From Aliivibrio wodanis (GTDB lineage Bacteria > Pseudomonadota > Gammaproteobacteria > Enterobacterales > Vibrionaceae), in the NCBI GenBank assembly GCA_000953695.1, contig LN554846.1, forward strand, positions 1,612,001 through 1,676,000: 64,000 nucleotides of DNA, in the 5' to 3' direction. Below are positions 8,752 through 17,647 of this stretch, one piece after another. The notes under the pieces are model-generated. The model was not told the DNA's origin. It saw nothing but the letters and a program-made list of their open reading frames with translations, and did no database searches. Made by a program: the position numbers and the translations under genes. Every line of letters begins with the position of its first letter. Within the stretch, counting starts at the first letter, position 1.

Positions 8752-9636
8752 TTATGCAGTAATAACAACGTCCGTCGCATTTAATTGATCAAGCAATTCT
8801 TGAATACGTGGATTTTGAGCTAATTCATCAATTGTAGTTACTACTGGCTTATTGGCTTTTTTAGCTGCCTGAATCGCATGACCTGCTAAGTGTAATACGG
8901 CTTCATTTTGTGGATCAAAGTGGTGCTCTAAAGCATCATTTTGTTTATCAACGCCAAGTGCAAATTGCGTCAGTGTATCTACATTTACAACCATACCATC
9001 GAAGTATTGTAGTAATTTATCAGCCATTAGTGCAGCAGCAGGAACATCACATACAAAATGTACTTTTAGGCCGTTTAAACCACGTGGTAACCCTTGAATT
9101 GCTAAACGGTCAATAATGGTTGCAGCATCACTTAAGTTACGAACAAACGGAACTACGATTTGGACACTAACGGATGTACTTGCCATGACTTTCTTGATCA
9201 CGGCACACTCTAGCGCAAACTGCTCAGTACTTGCTTCTGATGCAAAACGAGTTACACCACGTACACCCATAATAGGGTTAGCTTCTGTTGCTTCTACTTG
9301 ACCACCAAGTAAACCAGAAAAAGCAGCGCTATCAGCATCTGAAAATGAGATTTTTACTTCTGTCGTTGATTCTTTAATGTGCGCTAGAATTTCACTTGCT
9401 AACGTATCAATAAAGTGTGTTTTACCATCTACAGCACTTTCTATTATCATCGATAAGCTTTGTTTATCAATATCACTCATTGTAGGTGCTTTAATTACAG
9501 CCTTTGGATGATAAAATAAATGCTCTTGAATTAATCCAGCAATAGAAACATATAATGATGTTTCTGAATCGGTTTGAGATTGATAAGAAGGTAAACTCGC
9601 AACACGCGTTAATGTTGGTAAAATAGTATCAGTCAT
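8752..9636 (-). CDS. Stand-alone PEP-synthase C-terminal-like (TIM barrel) protein
   Basis: The 294-residue protein resembles only the PEP-binding TIM barrel of phosphoenolpyruvate synthase / pyruvate phosphate dikinase. Recognisable pieces are ANPIMGVRGVTRF (compare NPMLGFRGASRY of PpsA), VPFVRN, and VNVDTLTQFALGVD (compare SNDMTQLTLGLDR). The phosphohistidine and ATP-grasp domains are absent. So is the catalytic-cysteine segment (CGQGPSD in PpsA): the region after KKANKPVV goes directly to the end. It is therefore unlikely to be a complete catalyst and may bind PEP or pyruvate as a regulator. The ATG at 9636 has GGAG six bases upstream and is preferred to an ATG 11 codons earlier without a ribosome site. 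It is divergent from a DAHP synthase gene, an enzyme that consumes PEP. Confidence 0.75.
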   Translation of the reverse strand: MTDTILPTLTRVASLPSYQSQTDSETSLYVSIAGLIQEHLFYHPKAVIKAPTMSDIDKQSLSMIIESAVDGKTHFIDTLASEILAHIKESTTEVKISFSDADSAAFSGLLGGQVEATEANPIMGVRGVTRFASEASTEQFALECAVIKKVMASTSVSVQIVVPFVRNLSDAATIIDRLAIQGLPRGLNGLKVHFVCDVPAAALMADKLLQYFDGMVVNVDTLTQFALGVDKQNDALEHHFDPQNEAVLHLAGHAIQAAKKANKPVVTTIDELAQNPRIQELLDQLNATDVVITA

Positions 9637-9844
9637 GTTTGCTCCAATGAACTCATTGCTCGGTTTCATTATTAAATGTTATTTATGTTGAACATACCGA
9701 TACATGAGCAACAACTCAAGTCTAAAAGATACAATACGTTAACTTTTCTTTCCACTTATCACTCTCTCTAAAAATTTTGGGTTTCATCCCTTGTGATTTT
9801 CCGCTATCTTACTCCGGTGTATTAAAGAATTAACAGGCGAAATT

Positions 9845-10897
9845 ATGCCATTTCAAACAGATGAACTTCGTACTCAGCCTTTAGGCCCTATGCCAACACC
9901 GGCTGAATTAACAGCGGCTCACCCTATTACGGATGATGTTGCTCAGCATATTGAACAATCACGTTCACACGTTGAAGCAATTTTAACGGGTGAAGACAAG
10001 CGTCTACTCGTTATTGTGGGTCCATGCTCTGTTCATGATACAGAAGCGGCATTGGATTACGCACAGCGTTTAGCAAGCGTTCAAGATCAGTATAAAGATG
10101 AATTATTCATTGTTATGCGTACCTACTTTGAAAAGCCACGTACTATTGTAGGTTGGAAAGGGTTAATAACCGATCCTAATTTAGATGGCAGCTATGCACT
10201 TGAAGCTGGCTTACATAAAGCTCGTAAGTTGTTACTAGATATTAATAAACTAGGTTTAGCGACTGCAACTGAGTTTTTAGATATGATCACGGGACAATAC
10301 ATTTCAGATTTAATTACGTGGGGTGCCATTGGTGCTCGTACGACTGAATCTCAAATTCACCGTGAAATGGCTTCTGCCCTATCTTGCCCTGTGGGTTTTA
10401 AAAACGGAACTAATGGCAACACTCAGATTGCAATGGATGCAATTCGAGCTTCTAAAGCCTCTCATTATTTCTACTCACCAGATAAACAAGGCCGCATGAC
10501 GGTGTACCGCACTGCGGGCAACCCATTTGGTCATGTTATTCTTCGTGGTGGTAGTGATAAGCCAAACTATGACATTGATTCAGTGACGGATGCGTGTCAG
10601 CGTTTAGACGAAGTAGGTTTACCACCTCACCTGATTGTTGATTTCAGCCACGCGAACTGTGAAAAGCAACACCGTCGCCAGCTTGATGTAGCCAAAGATA
10701 TTTGTGCTCAAATCGAATCAGGCAGCAATAAAGTCGTTGGTATTATGGCTGAAAGCTTCATTGTTGAAGGCAACCAACCAATGACTGATTTGAACAACCT
10801 AACTTATGGCAAGTCGATTACTGATCCATGCCTAAGCTGGGAAGATACCGTGACTATGTTAGACATGTTATCAAATACCATTAAAACATCTCGTTAA
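9845..10897 (+). CDS. aroH: 3-deoxy-7-phosphoheptulonate (DAHP) synthase, AroH-like
   Basis: This class I DAHP synthase condenses PEP and erythrose 4-phosphate, the first step of the shikimate pathway. Seen motifs are GPCSVHD with the metal-ligand C61, the PEP-site [52 protein letters not shown] with the metal-ligand His, MAESF with the metal-ligand Glu, and [11 protein letters not shown]. Several stretches match E. coli AroH better than AroF or AroG: TDELRT near the start, [12 protein letters not shown], and [13 protein letters not shown] therefore infer the tryptophan-type isoform. Feedback specificity cannot be proven from sequence alone. It is followed 16 bp later by yajQ, probably in one transcript. 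Confidence 0.9.
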   Translation: MPFQTDELRTQPLGPMPTPAELTAAHPITDDVAQHIEQSRSHVEAILTGEDKRLLVIVGPCSVHDTEAALDYAQRLASVQDQYKDELFIVMRTYFEKPRTIVGWKGLITDPNLDGSYALEAGLHKARKLLLDINKLGLATATEFLDMITGQYISDLITWGAIGARTTESQIHREMASALSCPVGFKNGTNGNTQIAMDAIRASKASHYFYSPDKQGRMTVYRTAGNPFGHVILRGGSDKPNYDIDSVTDACQRLDEVGLPPHLIVDFSHANCEKQHRRQLDVAKDICAQIESGSNKVVGIMAESFIVEGNQPMTDLNNLTYGKSITDPCLSWEDTVTMLDMLSNTIKTSR

Positions 10898-10913
10898 TTT
10901 AAGGATTAAAACT

Positions 10914-11396
10914 ATGCCTGCTTTTGATATCGTTTCTGAAGTTGATAATGTTGAACTAAAAAATGCGGTAGATAATGCTACTCGTGAATTAGCTACTCGT
11001 TTCGATTTTCGTGGCGTTGATGCAAGCTTTGAACTTAAAGGCGAAAACATCAAGATTAAAGCCGAAGATGATTTCCAACTGTCTCAGTTAGTAGATATCC
11101 TACGTGGTAACCTTGCTAAGCGTGGCGTTGATGCTCGTTCTATGGACATTAAAGACGCGGTTCACTCTGGTAAGAACTTTTACCAAGACATCGACTTTAA
11201 ACAAGGTGTTGATACGCTTATCGCTAAGAAATTAGTAAAAGAAATCAAAGCATCAAAAATTAAAGTTCAAGCGGCAATCCAAGGCGAACAACTTCGCATT
11301 ACTGGTAAGAATCGTGATGATCTTCAAGCAGCAATGGCGCTTGTGCGTGAAGGCGACTTCGGTCAACCTTTCCAGTTCACAAACTTCCGTGATTAA
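10914..11396 (+). CDS. yajQ: YajQ family nucleotide-binding protein
   Basis: The 160-residue protein starts [22 protein letters not shown], has [10 protein letters not shown] and the second ferredoxin-like half with [22 protein letters not shown], and ends [17 protein letters not shown]. This is the full YajQ family length of about 160 residues. YajQ proteins bind nucleotides and RNA, and in Xanthomonas and Pseudomonas a member binds c-di-GMP; that activity is not shown here. An AAGGA site precedes the ATG. Its place directly after the DAHP synthase gene suggests co-transcription, ended by the terminator that follows. Confidence 0.95.
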   Translation: MPAFDIVSEVDNVELKNAVDNATRELATRFDFRGVDASFELKGENIKIKAEDDFQLSQLVDILRGNLAKRGVDARSMDIKDAVHSGKNFYQDIDFKQGVDTLIAKKLVKEIKASKIKVQAAIQGEQLRITGKNRDDLQAAMALVREGDFGQPFQFTNFRD

Positions 11397-11448
11397 TCTA
11401 GTTCTCATATAGTAAGTATCTAAAAAACATCGCTGTTTGATAGATATA

Positions 11449-11487
11449 AAAAAAGCACCTCTACTGTTTATCAGTGAGGTGTTTTTT
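11449..11487 (+). terminator. Rho-independent terminator after yajQ
   Basis: A-rich left flank, CACCTC paired with GAGGTG, then six T. It separates yajQ from the convergent peptidase gene and may work in both directions. Confidence 0.8.
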
Positions 11488-11528
11488 ATTATTTTCAGTT
11501 ATAGACTGAGCTAATTTCTATTTTTAAG

Positions 11529-13310
11529 TTAGCTAATTAATCGTTCAAACTCATCAATTTGTTGGCTCACTCTCTCTAAACTCTGCTGCCAAAACGTTTC
11601 TTGCGTTAAATCCATCTGCAAATGCTTTTGCACCACCTCTTCTGCTCTCATAGAGCCGGTATCACGCAATAAACTTACGTAATCACGATAGAAGTGTTCA
11701 CCTTTTGCTTCTCGCTGTGCGTACACTCCGATACTGAATAAGTAACCAAACAAATATGGGTAGTTATAGAAGCTTACTTCTGGAATGCTGAAATGCAGTT
11801 TGCTTGCCCAAAACATAGGATCTGGCTCTGACATTGCATCACCGTACCATTCACTCCAGGTTTTACTCATCAAATCAGACAGCTGTTCTGGACCGAATTC
11901 TTTAGTTGCACGTTGCTCATAGAATGCTTTTTCAAATTCATAACGTACTGGAATATTAATCGTAAGTGCTAGCGCAGACGATAATTCTTCCCATAGCATT
12001 TCTATTTTATCTTCTTTGGTTTTCGCTTTAGCTAGCAGCGCATCACGTACGACATTTTCAGCAAAGATCGACGCGGTTTCTGCCAATGTCATTGGGTATT
12101 TGGTTTTACACAATGGCATGTCTCGCATTACCCAGTTATGGAAGGCGTGACCTAACTCATGTGCAAGCGTTAATACATCTGACATGCTGTTGCCCCATGT
12201 CATAAAGACCAGTGGCGTTCGCGAATCTGCAAATTTAGTACAGTAAGCACCAAGGCGTTTAGTTTCTTGCGGCGCAGCATCAATCCAACCATTTTTTACC
12301 ATCAAATCAACAAAATCGGCCATCTCTTGTGAAACACCTGCAAATGCCTCTTTAATGATGATAATGGCTTCATCAAAACTGTAGCTCGATGCTTCACCTA
12401 CTAGCGGTGGCATAGAAGCCAGTTGATCCCACGGGGTTAGTTTTTCTGTTCCAAACATTTTTGCCATTAAACAGCCTGCTTTTTGCCCTACTGCACGATT
12501 TTTCTTTGCCACTGAGATCATGCTATCTAGTGTCGCTTGTTCAATTCGGCTACCATGTAAGCTTGGCTCTAAAAAATGCACAGGTGCAGCTGAGCTTCGC
12601 TTTTGGTATTCAGTTAAACGCCAACCAGAGAGCGCATTTAAAATGGCAGAAAAACTCTCTTGGTTTTGCTTCATCGCTAATTGAATGGCGCGCCATGCAG
12701 GCTCTCTACGAAGTGTATCACTGCCATATAAAATACTGGCAGCTTGTGATAAACCCATCGTTTCATCAGTGCCATCAGAAAGTTGCAGTGTCACTTTCAT
12801 TGAGCCTGTAATGTTGTCATACAAACGACCCCACGCATTCTTACCATCAACACTCATGGCTGATAATAATTGCTCTTCTTTTACGCTTAATCGTGTTGCG
12901 ACTAGCTTTCTCTCTTCTTCTAGCAAAAAGCGTTGTGCTTCCAGCTCGTCACTCAACGACAACACTAATTCAAACAACTCCGTTGGTGCATTCACAATCG
13001 CATCTAAATATGGGCTAAAGGCTTGTGAAAGTTCCGAAGATAACTTAGTCATATGGTTCACTAACGCTTTCGCTTGTGCGTTTGAAGCGTCAACAGAAGC
13101 AATACAATTACCATAGCTAGCGACCGTTGCTAACTGTACCGATATGGATTCTTTTTCAAGAATGGCTTGTTGCAGATGAGTCACATCAAGAATCACCTCA
13201 GAGATTGAAAATGCCGTAATTCGTTGTTCAATAGAACCAATTGTCTCGGTGAGTTTTGGATCATCAAGTGATTGAAAGGCGATAGAAAGATCCCAACTTG
13301 GTGCAGTCAT
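11529..13310 (-). CDS. pepF: M3 family oligoendopeptidase F-like metallopeptidase
   Basis: The 593-residue cytoplasmic protein carries the zinc motif HELGH in LAHELGHAFHNW at about residue 380, with the downstream metal-ligand Glu expected in LAETASIFAENV. The C-terminus has the M3 helical fold with FYNYPYLFGYLFSIGVYAQ, typical of oligoendopeptidase F. Such enzymes cut short peptides in the cytosol. The start ATG has an AGGAC ribosome site. No signal peptide is visible. It is transcribed alone towards the yajQ terminator, with astE upstream on the same strand about 90 bp away. The substrate preference is unknown, and the pepF symbol is assigned by family only. Confidence 0.9.
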   Translation of the reverse strand: MTAPSWDLSIAFQSLDDPKLTETIGSIEQRITAFSISEVILDVTHLQQAILEKESISVQLATVASYGNCIASVDASNAQAKALVNHMTKLSSELSQAFSPYLDAIVNAPTELFELVLSLSDELEAQRFLLEEERKLVATRLSVKEEQLLSAMSVDGKNAWGRLYDNITGSMKVTLQLSDGTDETMGLSQAASILYGSDTLRREPAWRAIQLAMKQNQESFSAILNALSGWRLTEYQKRSSAAPVHFLEPSLHGSRIEQATLDSMISVAKKNRAVGQKAGCLMAKMFGTEKLTPWDQLASMPPLVGEASSYSFDEAIIIIKEAFAGVSQEMADFVDLMVKNGWIDAAPQETKRLGAYCTKFADSRTPLVFMTWGNSMSDVLTLAHELGHAFHNWVMRDMPLCKTKYPMTLAETASIFAENVVRDALLAKAKTKEDKIEMLWEELSSALALTINIPVRYEFEKAFYEQRATKEFGPEQLSDLMSKTWSEWYGDAMSEPDPMFWASKLHFSIPEVSFYNYPYLFGYLFSIGVYAQREAKGEHFYRDYVSLLRDTGSMRAEEVVQKHLQMDLTQETFWQQSLERVSQQIDEFERLIS

Positions 13311-13396
13311 GGTTATGTCCTTTTATTTTGTTTTCATCATCATAGCAATTGAATTTATGGGGTAAAGCACTCAATGACTTAATCTCACTATTCACT

Positions 13397-14410
13397 CTAT
13401 TGAGTCTTAGTTTTCTCTATTTTCTGAACTAATAAACACGCTCGATGCCCCCTCTCTACGTTCGCATTTGGAAAGACGACACTCTCTCCTCCTGCTTGCG
13501 CTGCATATTCCACCTCACCATCAGTAGCGAGTAACTCGTTTTCAGGAAATGAAGTGAAGTTGGCGAGATCACTTGGGAAATGAAAAGAAAACAGCTCACT
13601 TTGCTTCATAATACTGCGGGTTACTTGATACTCAACCAAGGATGAACTGCCTTTTTCCGTATTAAAAAAATCGGAATTGCTAATTAATGCTCTTAATTGT
13701 TGGTCGAAATCAGAAAGAAGAGATAAGTCGTTTTCACCCATTTTTGATACTTTTCCTAACTCGACGGTGGCGGCATGTGCGCCATAATGCTCGGCACTGT
13801 ACCAACTGAATGTGGATGCGGGGGCATCTGAAAACAAACAAGCTTCTATCTTACTGCGAGATAGAAAATCTAATAATGGCTCTGAACGTTTATAGTTATG
13901 ATTATATGGGTGTATCGCAAATGTGTAATGTTGAGAGGTTCGTATTGCACAATGTAAATCTAAGTGCCACTTTTCTTTTGTGTTGTGCTTAGTAAAAAAA
14001 GCATCCACACTTTTCATTAAACGATTCGCTAAAGCTACTTCAGAAATATCAGCGTTTGGGGTTTGATGGTGACTGAAAAGACGGTTTAAATTGGTATCAA
14101 TAAAACGCGTGTGTTGATGCGTTGCTGCGGGATGCCCATAAATAAATAAACAAGGCTGTGACAGTGACAATTCACCGCTTTGAATATCTTCAATGATGGT
14201 ATCAAGCAACTCTATTGGTGATGTTTCATTACCATGAATTCCCGATGATAAAACAATGGCACTCTGGGGGCTAAAATCTAAATTCGGAACAAACTCTACC
14301 ACACCTCTATCATGCTGAATGACAAGAGTGCCATCAGAGAGTAACCAGTTTTTTTCTTCAACTGGTACAGATAAATCTAATGTATTTTGAATAAATGAAA
14401 TATGATCCAT
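13397..14410 (-). CDS. astE: Succinylglutamate desuccinylase
   Basis: The protein belongs to the AstE/aspartoacylase zinc hydrolase family. GIHGNETSPIE supplies metal ligands H59 and E62, DTNLNRLF follows, and WHLDLHCAIR supplies the third ligand near residue 150. AstE removes succinate from N-succinylglutamate, the last step of the arginine succinyltransferase (AST) catabolic pathway. Its length of 337 residues is normal for the family. The rest of the ast operon is not adjacent, so the gene appears isolated here, as is common in vibrios. It lies between pepF and ihfA on the same strand. It is probably expressed separately, because a terminator follows ihfA. Confidence 0.92.
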   Translation of the reverse strand: MDHISFIQNTLDLSVPVEEKNWLLSDGTLVIQHDRGVVEFVPNLDFSPQSAIVLSSGIHGNETSPIELLDTIIEDIQSGELSLSQPCLFIYGHPAATHQHTRFIDTNLNRLFSHHQTPNADISEVALANRLMKSVDAFFTKHNTKEKWHLDLHCAIRTSQHYTFAIHPYNHNYKRSEPLLDFLSRSKIEACLFSDAPASTFSWYSAEHYGAHAATVELGKVSKMGENDLSLLSDFDQQLRALISNSDFFNTEKGSSSLVEYQVTRSIMKQSELFSFHFPSDLANFTSFPENELLATDGEVEYAAQAGGESVVFPNANVERGHRACLLVQKIEKTKTQ

Positions 14411-14541
14411 TGGTACTTCTCTTCCTTGGTAATATATTCAACCAAAAAACTGTACCATTTATGCCACATTAAATTAACGATTCAAAAACAATTGTGTGAG
14501 TTCAAACATTGCTTATATCGGATTTAGGATATATATATAAT

Positions 14542-14578
14542 AAAAAAGCTGCATAACAGATTAATGTTATACAGCTTT
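14542..14578 (-). terminator. Rho-independent terminator after ihfA
   Basis: On the minus strand AAAGCTG-TATAACA pairs with TGTTATGCAGCTTT and is followed by six T. One internal mismatch is present in the stem. Confidence 0.85.
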
Positions 14579-14605
14579 CATTATCTTCAGCCAAAGGTGG
14601 CAAGA

Positions 14606-14902
14606 TTATTTTTCTACTGGTAAATCTTCAACACGAGCTTTCAGTTTTTGACCCGGTTTAAATGTTACCACTCGACGTGCAGAAATCGGAATATCTTCCC
14701 CAGTTTTTGGGTTACGTCCAGGTCGCTCACTCTTTTCGCGTAGGTCAAAATTACCAAATCCAGATAATTTTACTTGCTCGCCACTCTCTAGAGCTTGCTT
14801 AATCTCTTCGAAAAATACTTCTACCGTTTCCTTGGCGTCGCGTTTACTTAATCCAACTTTTTCAAATAAGGTCTCAGCCAAATCAGCTTTAGTGAGTGCC
14901 AT
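14606..14902 (-). CDS. ihfA: Integration host factor subunit alpha
   Basis: The protein begins [20 protein letters not shown] and has the HU/IHF DNA-binding arm [20 protein letters not shown], which contains the intercalating proline. At 98 residues it has the expected IHF-alpha length. IHF-alpha pairs with IHF-beta to bend DNA by about 160 degrees. I used the ATG at 14902, which has GAGGG upstream, and not the TTG five codons earlier. In most gamma-proteobacteria ihfA is the last gene of pheS-pheT-ihfA. Here a GGDEF gene and a terminator separate it from pheT, so it needs its own promoter in the gap upstream. Confidence 0.97.
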   Translation of the reverse strand: MALTKADLAETLFEKVGLSKRDAKETVEVFFEEIKQALESGEQVKLSGFGNFDLREKSERPGRNPKTGEDIPISARRVVTFKPGQKLKARVEDLPVEK

Positions 14903-15286
14903 AAAAACTACCCTCAAGTTACGTTAGACAGAGTCACAGTATTTACTGTAACTGGAAACTGAACAGTTAGAACAATGACTTAATGTCCGCTCTACTGTTG
15001 ACAGTGTATGCCAACCGACTGATTTTCGCCAACTTTTTTCTGAAAATTAATGATTAATTTGTGAAGTGGCATTCGGATTTATAAGTAAATACCACTAAGA
15101 TATCTTATTTAGCTCTAGCCCAAGTCATTGATTCAATATTTATCACTAGTTTTTAATAAAATTTCGATATAATTATCTATATGTAAACTTGTGATACTGG
15201 ACTGAAAATTATTAACAAAATTAAAAATAAGCCATCTAGTTGATTGTGAAGCAGTTAGTTAAAGTTATGTATTTCTCGATTGACAC
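14903..15286. other. Intergenic region between ihfA and the TPR-GGDEF gene
   Basis: This AT-rich stretch of 384 bp has no credible coding frame. It must hold the ihfA promoter because the upstream gene is separate from pheST. I see no confident -35/-10 pair, no clear terminator for the GGDEF gene, and no RNA gene. Confidence 0.5.
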
Positions 15287-17434
15287 TTAAATACAGAAAC
15301 TTTTTTTACTTTCAGAATTATATACTGCAATTGCGTTACGTCCTTCTCTTTTGGCTTGATACAAAGCAAGATCGGTACTGTGCAATACCTGCTCTAAATC
15401 TGCATTTTTTCCTTTCTCTGTTGTATGAATGCCAAAAGTACAACTAATACGATCACTGACAGTGGATTGATTATGCTTTATTTTTAATTTTTGTATTTTT
15501 GTTTTAATTCGAGAGGCGATATCAAAAGCACATTGAGTTGTTTGGCATCGTAAAAGAATAAGAAATTCATCTCCACCAATCCTGTAAACACTACCTTGGT
15601 ATCTACATTCAGATTTAAACACTTCAGCTAACTGAACTAAAACATGATCGCCTTTCACATGGCCATAATGGTCGTTATATGGCTTATAATCGTCAATATC
15701 AATCAAGATACTCGAAAATAAATTTTGGTTTATATCACTAGTATCTTCTTGCAATGCATGGCGGTTCAGCAATCCTGTTAAGTTATCTGTTCGATATAAA
15801 TGCTCTAACCTTTTATGACTTTCATTCAATTCTTCTTTTTGTTGTTCTAATATTTGATTTTGCTTCTGATTTTTAATTGAAATAGCAATGTAATTCGCTA
15901 ATTGTTCAATAACATGAACATGTAAGTCGTTATAACAGTAACTTTGCTCATGCTGTACAGTTACAACACCTAAAAGCTCCCCACCTAATACCATTGGAAC
16001 ATACAGCACAGAACTTATTAGGTTTTCACTTTTTACTAATAAACTAGCACTTGAGACAGAATCGATATTAATATATTCAGATAACTCTTCTACACTACCA
16101 CTATCAATCAGAACTGTTTCGCGACTCATTGCAGAATACACACCCAACTTGTTATTTTGATAACAGTCAAGTATTGGGCCTTCGACTACCTCTCCTTTAT
16201 CAACGATATATCGATAATCCAATACATGCTTATCTTCATCATAAAGTGCTAGTGCTAGCATCGAAAAAGGAATAAATTCACCTAACTTACTCGCCACGAT
16301 TCGTAGAGCATTAGAATGCTCTGTACTGCATGCAATAATTTGCCCTAGGTGACTAAAGCTCTCTAAATGCTTTTTTAGATTATTGACATGATTACGTTGC
16401 TGCTCGTTTTTTGCATACTCTACTGCCTTCTCTGCATACTTTGCTTCGTTCACGCGAGTTAATTCCATCTCTTGTTGTAAAGTCGCGTTTTCCAAATAGA
16501 TATATTTTAGTTCATGATTTTGATCACCTAACACTCTATAACAATGAACCAATACTTTATATATGCCTGAAAGTACTTTTTTATCATCATGACTTGATGG
16601 GGTTTCTAACATCAACTCAGCAAAAGTTATCGCTTTCTTATATTGCTTCTCTTTTAGCAAGAATTGGGAGTACGCCTCAAAAAGTTCAATTTGAATAAAC
16701 GAGTCAGAGTAAACTTCTAGCTTTGCTATCGCTGTTTCAAAATTGATATGTGCATTTCTTGCATCTCCCTCAAGGCTATAAATAACCGCGTGATAAAATG
16801 TCGCGTAAATCCATGAACGCTCACAATATTTATCTGAAGATATATCTAAAGAGGTTTCAATCTCTATTTTAGCTTCATCCAATCTACCTATTTTCGCTAG
16901 TGCTAAGGCAAGGTTTGAATAGGCTAAGCTAAGTGTTGAAAAGTTAGTCTGAGTTTTCCCTACATCTACAGCAAGGCGAGCATGGTTTATTGCGCTTTGG
17001 TAGTCTTTGAGCTGAATATAAGTACCGCTAATGTTCACATTAAGTAATAATGTCAGAGCTTTATCTATATATCTCAGCTTACGCTCAGCAGAAGTGAAGT
17101 AGTTTTGCGACATGTAGAACTGCCCTTTCATGGCATAAATAGTTCCCATGTGTACACAAGTATAACTGTATAAAATAGAATTATCCGCAGACCCTAGAAT
17201 GTCTAAAATACGTTCATATATTGTGATGGCTTTATCTAATTGGTCATCTCTAAATGCAATTCCAGCATCAATATAGTTATCATAAACAGGCCTAACCTTT
17301 ACCCCAAACTCCTTTGCAATTGCATTAATTTTAGTTCGAATATCATTCAGTGTTTCTTTTCTTTCTCCATGAACTTCTGTTAATGCTCTTAATATTTTGC
17401 GGTCTGCTTGGCGTTCATTGGTCGTTGGCATCAT
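15287..17434 (-). CDS. Cytoplasmic TPR-GAF-GGDEF diguanylate cyclase
   Basis: The 715-residue protein has no membrane helix. Residues of about 50-320 form a series of TPR-like helical pairs (for example AIYERILDILGSAD, SLAYSNLALALAKIGRLDEA). A coiled linker and a GAF-like domain follow (about 350-500, with STEHSNALRIVASKL and FSMLALALYDEDKHVLDYR). The C-terminus is a GGDEF domain with SILIDIDDYKPYNDHYGH, YRIGGDEF at about residue 620, and DLALYQAKREGRNA. The active-site motif is intact, so it should make c-di-GMP. No RxxD inhibitory site is evident just before the motif. TPR plus GAF suggests control by protein partners and a small ligand. Two ATGs at the start (17434, 17431) are equally possible. 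The gene lies between pheT and ihfA. Confidence 0.9.
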   Translation of the reverse strand: MMPTTNERQADRKILRALTEVHGERKETLNDIRTKINAIAKEFGVKVRPVYDNYIDAGIAFRDDQLDKAITIYERILDILGSADNSILYSYTCVHMGTIYAMKGQFYMSQNYFTSAERKLRYIDKALTLLLNVNISGTYIQLKDYQSAINHARLAVDVGKTQTNFSTLSLAYSNLALALAKIGRLDEAKIEIETSLDISSDKYCERSWIYATFYHAVIYSLEGDARNAHINFETAIAKLEVYSDSFIQIELFEAYSQFLLKEKQYKKAITFAELMLETPSSHDDKKVLSGIYKVLVHCYRVLGDQNHELKYIYLENATLQQEMELTRVNEAKYAEKAVEYAKNEQQRNHVNNLKKHLESFSHLGQIIACSTEHSNALRIVASKLGEFIPFSMLALALYDEDKHVLDYRYIVDKGEVVEGPILDCYQNNKLGVYSAMSRETVLIDSGSVEELSEYINIDSVSSASLLVKSENLISSVLYVPMVLGGELLGVVTVQHEQSYCYNDLHVHVIEQLANYIAISIKNQKQNQILEQQKEELNESHKRLEHLYRTDNLTGLLNRHALQEDTSDINQNLFSSILIDIDDYKPYNDHYGHVKGDHVLVQLAEVFKSECRYQGSVYRIGGDEFLILLRCQTTQCAFDIASRIKTKIQKLKIKHNQSTVSDRISCTFGIHTTEKGKNADLEQVLHSTDLALYQAKREGRNAIAVYNSESKKSFCI

Positions 17435-17587
17435 TCCTACTTTAATCTACTTAAGTGACGATATATCATACCATTTAATGTTCTGGCATATAAATAATAT
17501 TGTATCAAACTATGTCCGATTTATTCAGTAATACAAATAGTTATTAGCATCGTTTCATTATAAATGGGATGTCTATGATTTTAGGAT

Positions 17588-17620
17588 AAAAAAATCCAGA
17601 GTGTATTCAACTCTGGATTT
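17588..17620 (-). terminator. Rho-independent terminator after pheT
   Basis: AAATCCAGAGT pairs with ACTCTGGATTT as an 11-bp stem, followed on the minus strand by a run of T. It ends the pheST transcript before the GGDEF gene. Confidence 0.9.
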
Positions 17621-17647
17621 CATAGTATCAATCTTGCTGATTAACGG

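Noticed and set aside
9670-9844. TrpR operator upstream of the aroH-like gene
   Set aside because: ACGTTAAC is the only similar word and does not match the TrpR inverted repeat well enough; no leader peptide with Trp codons was found.
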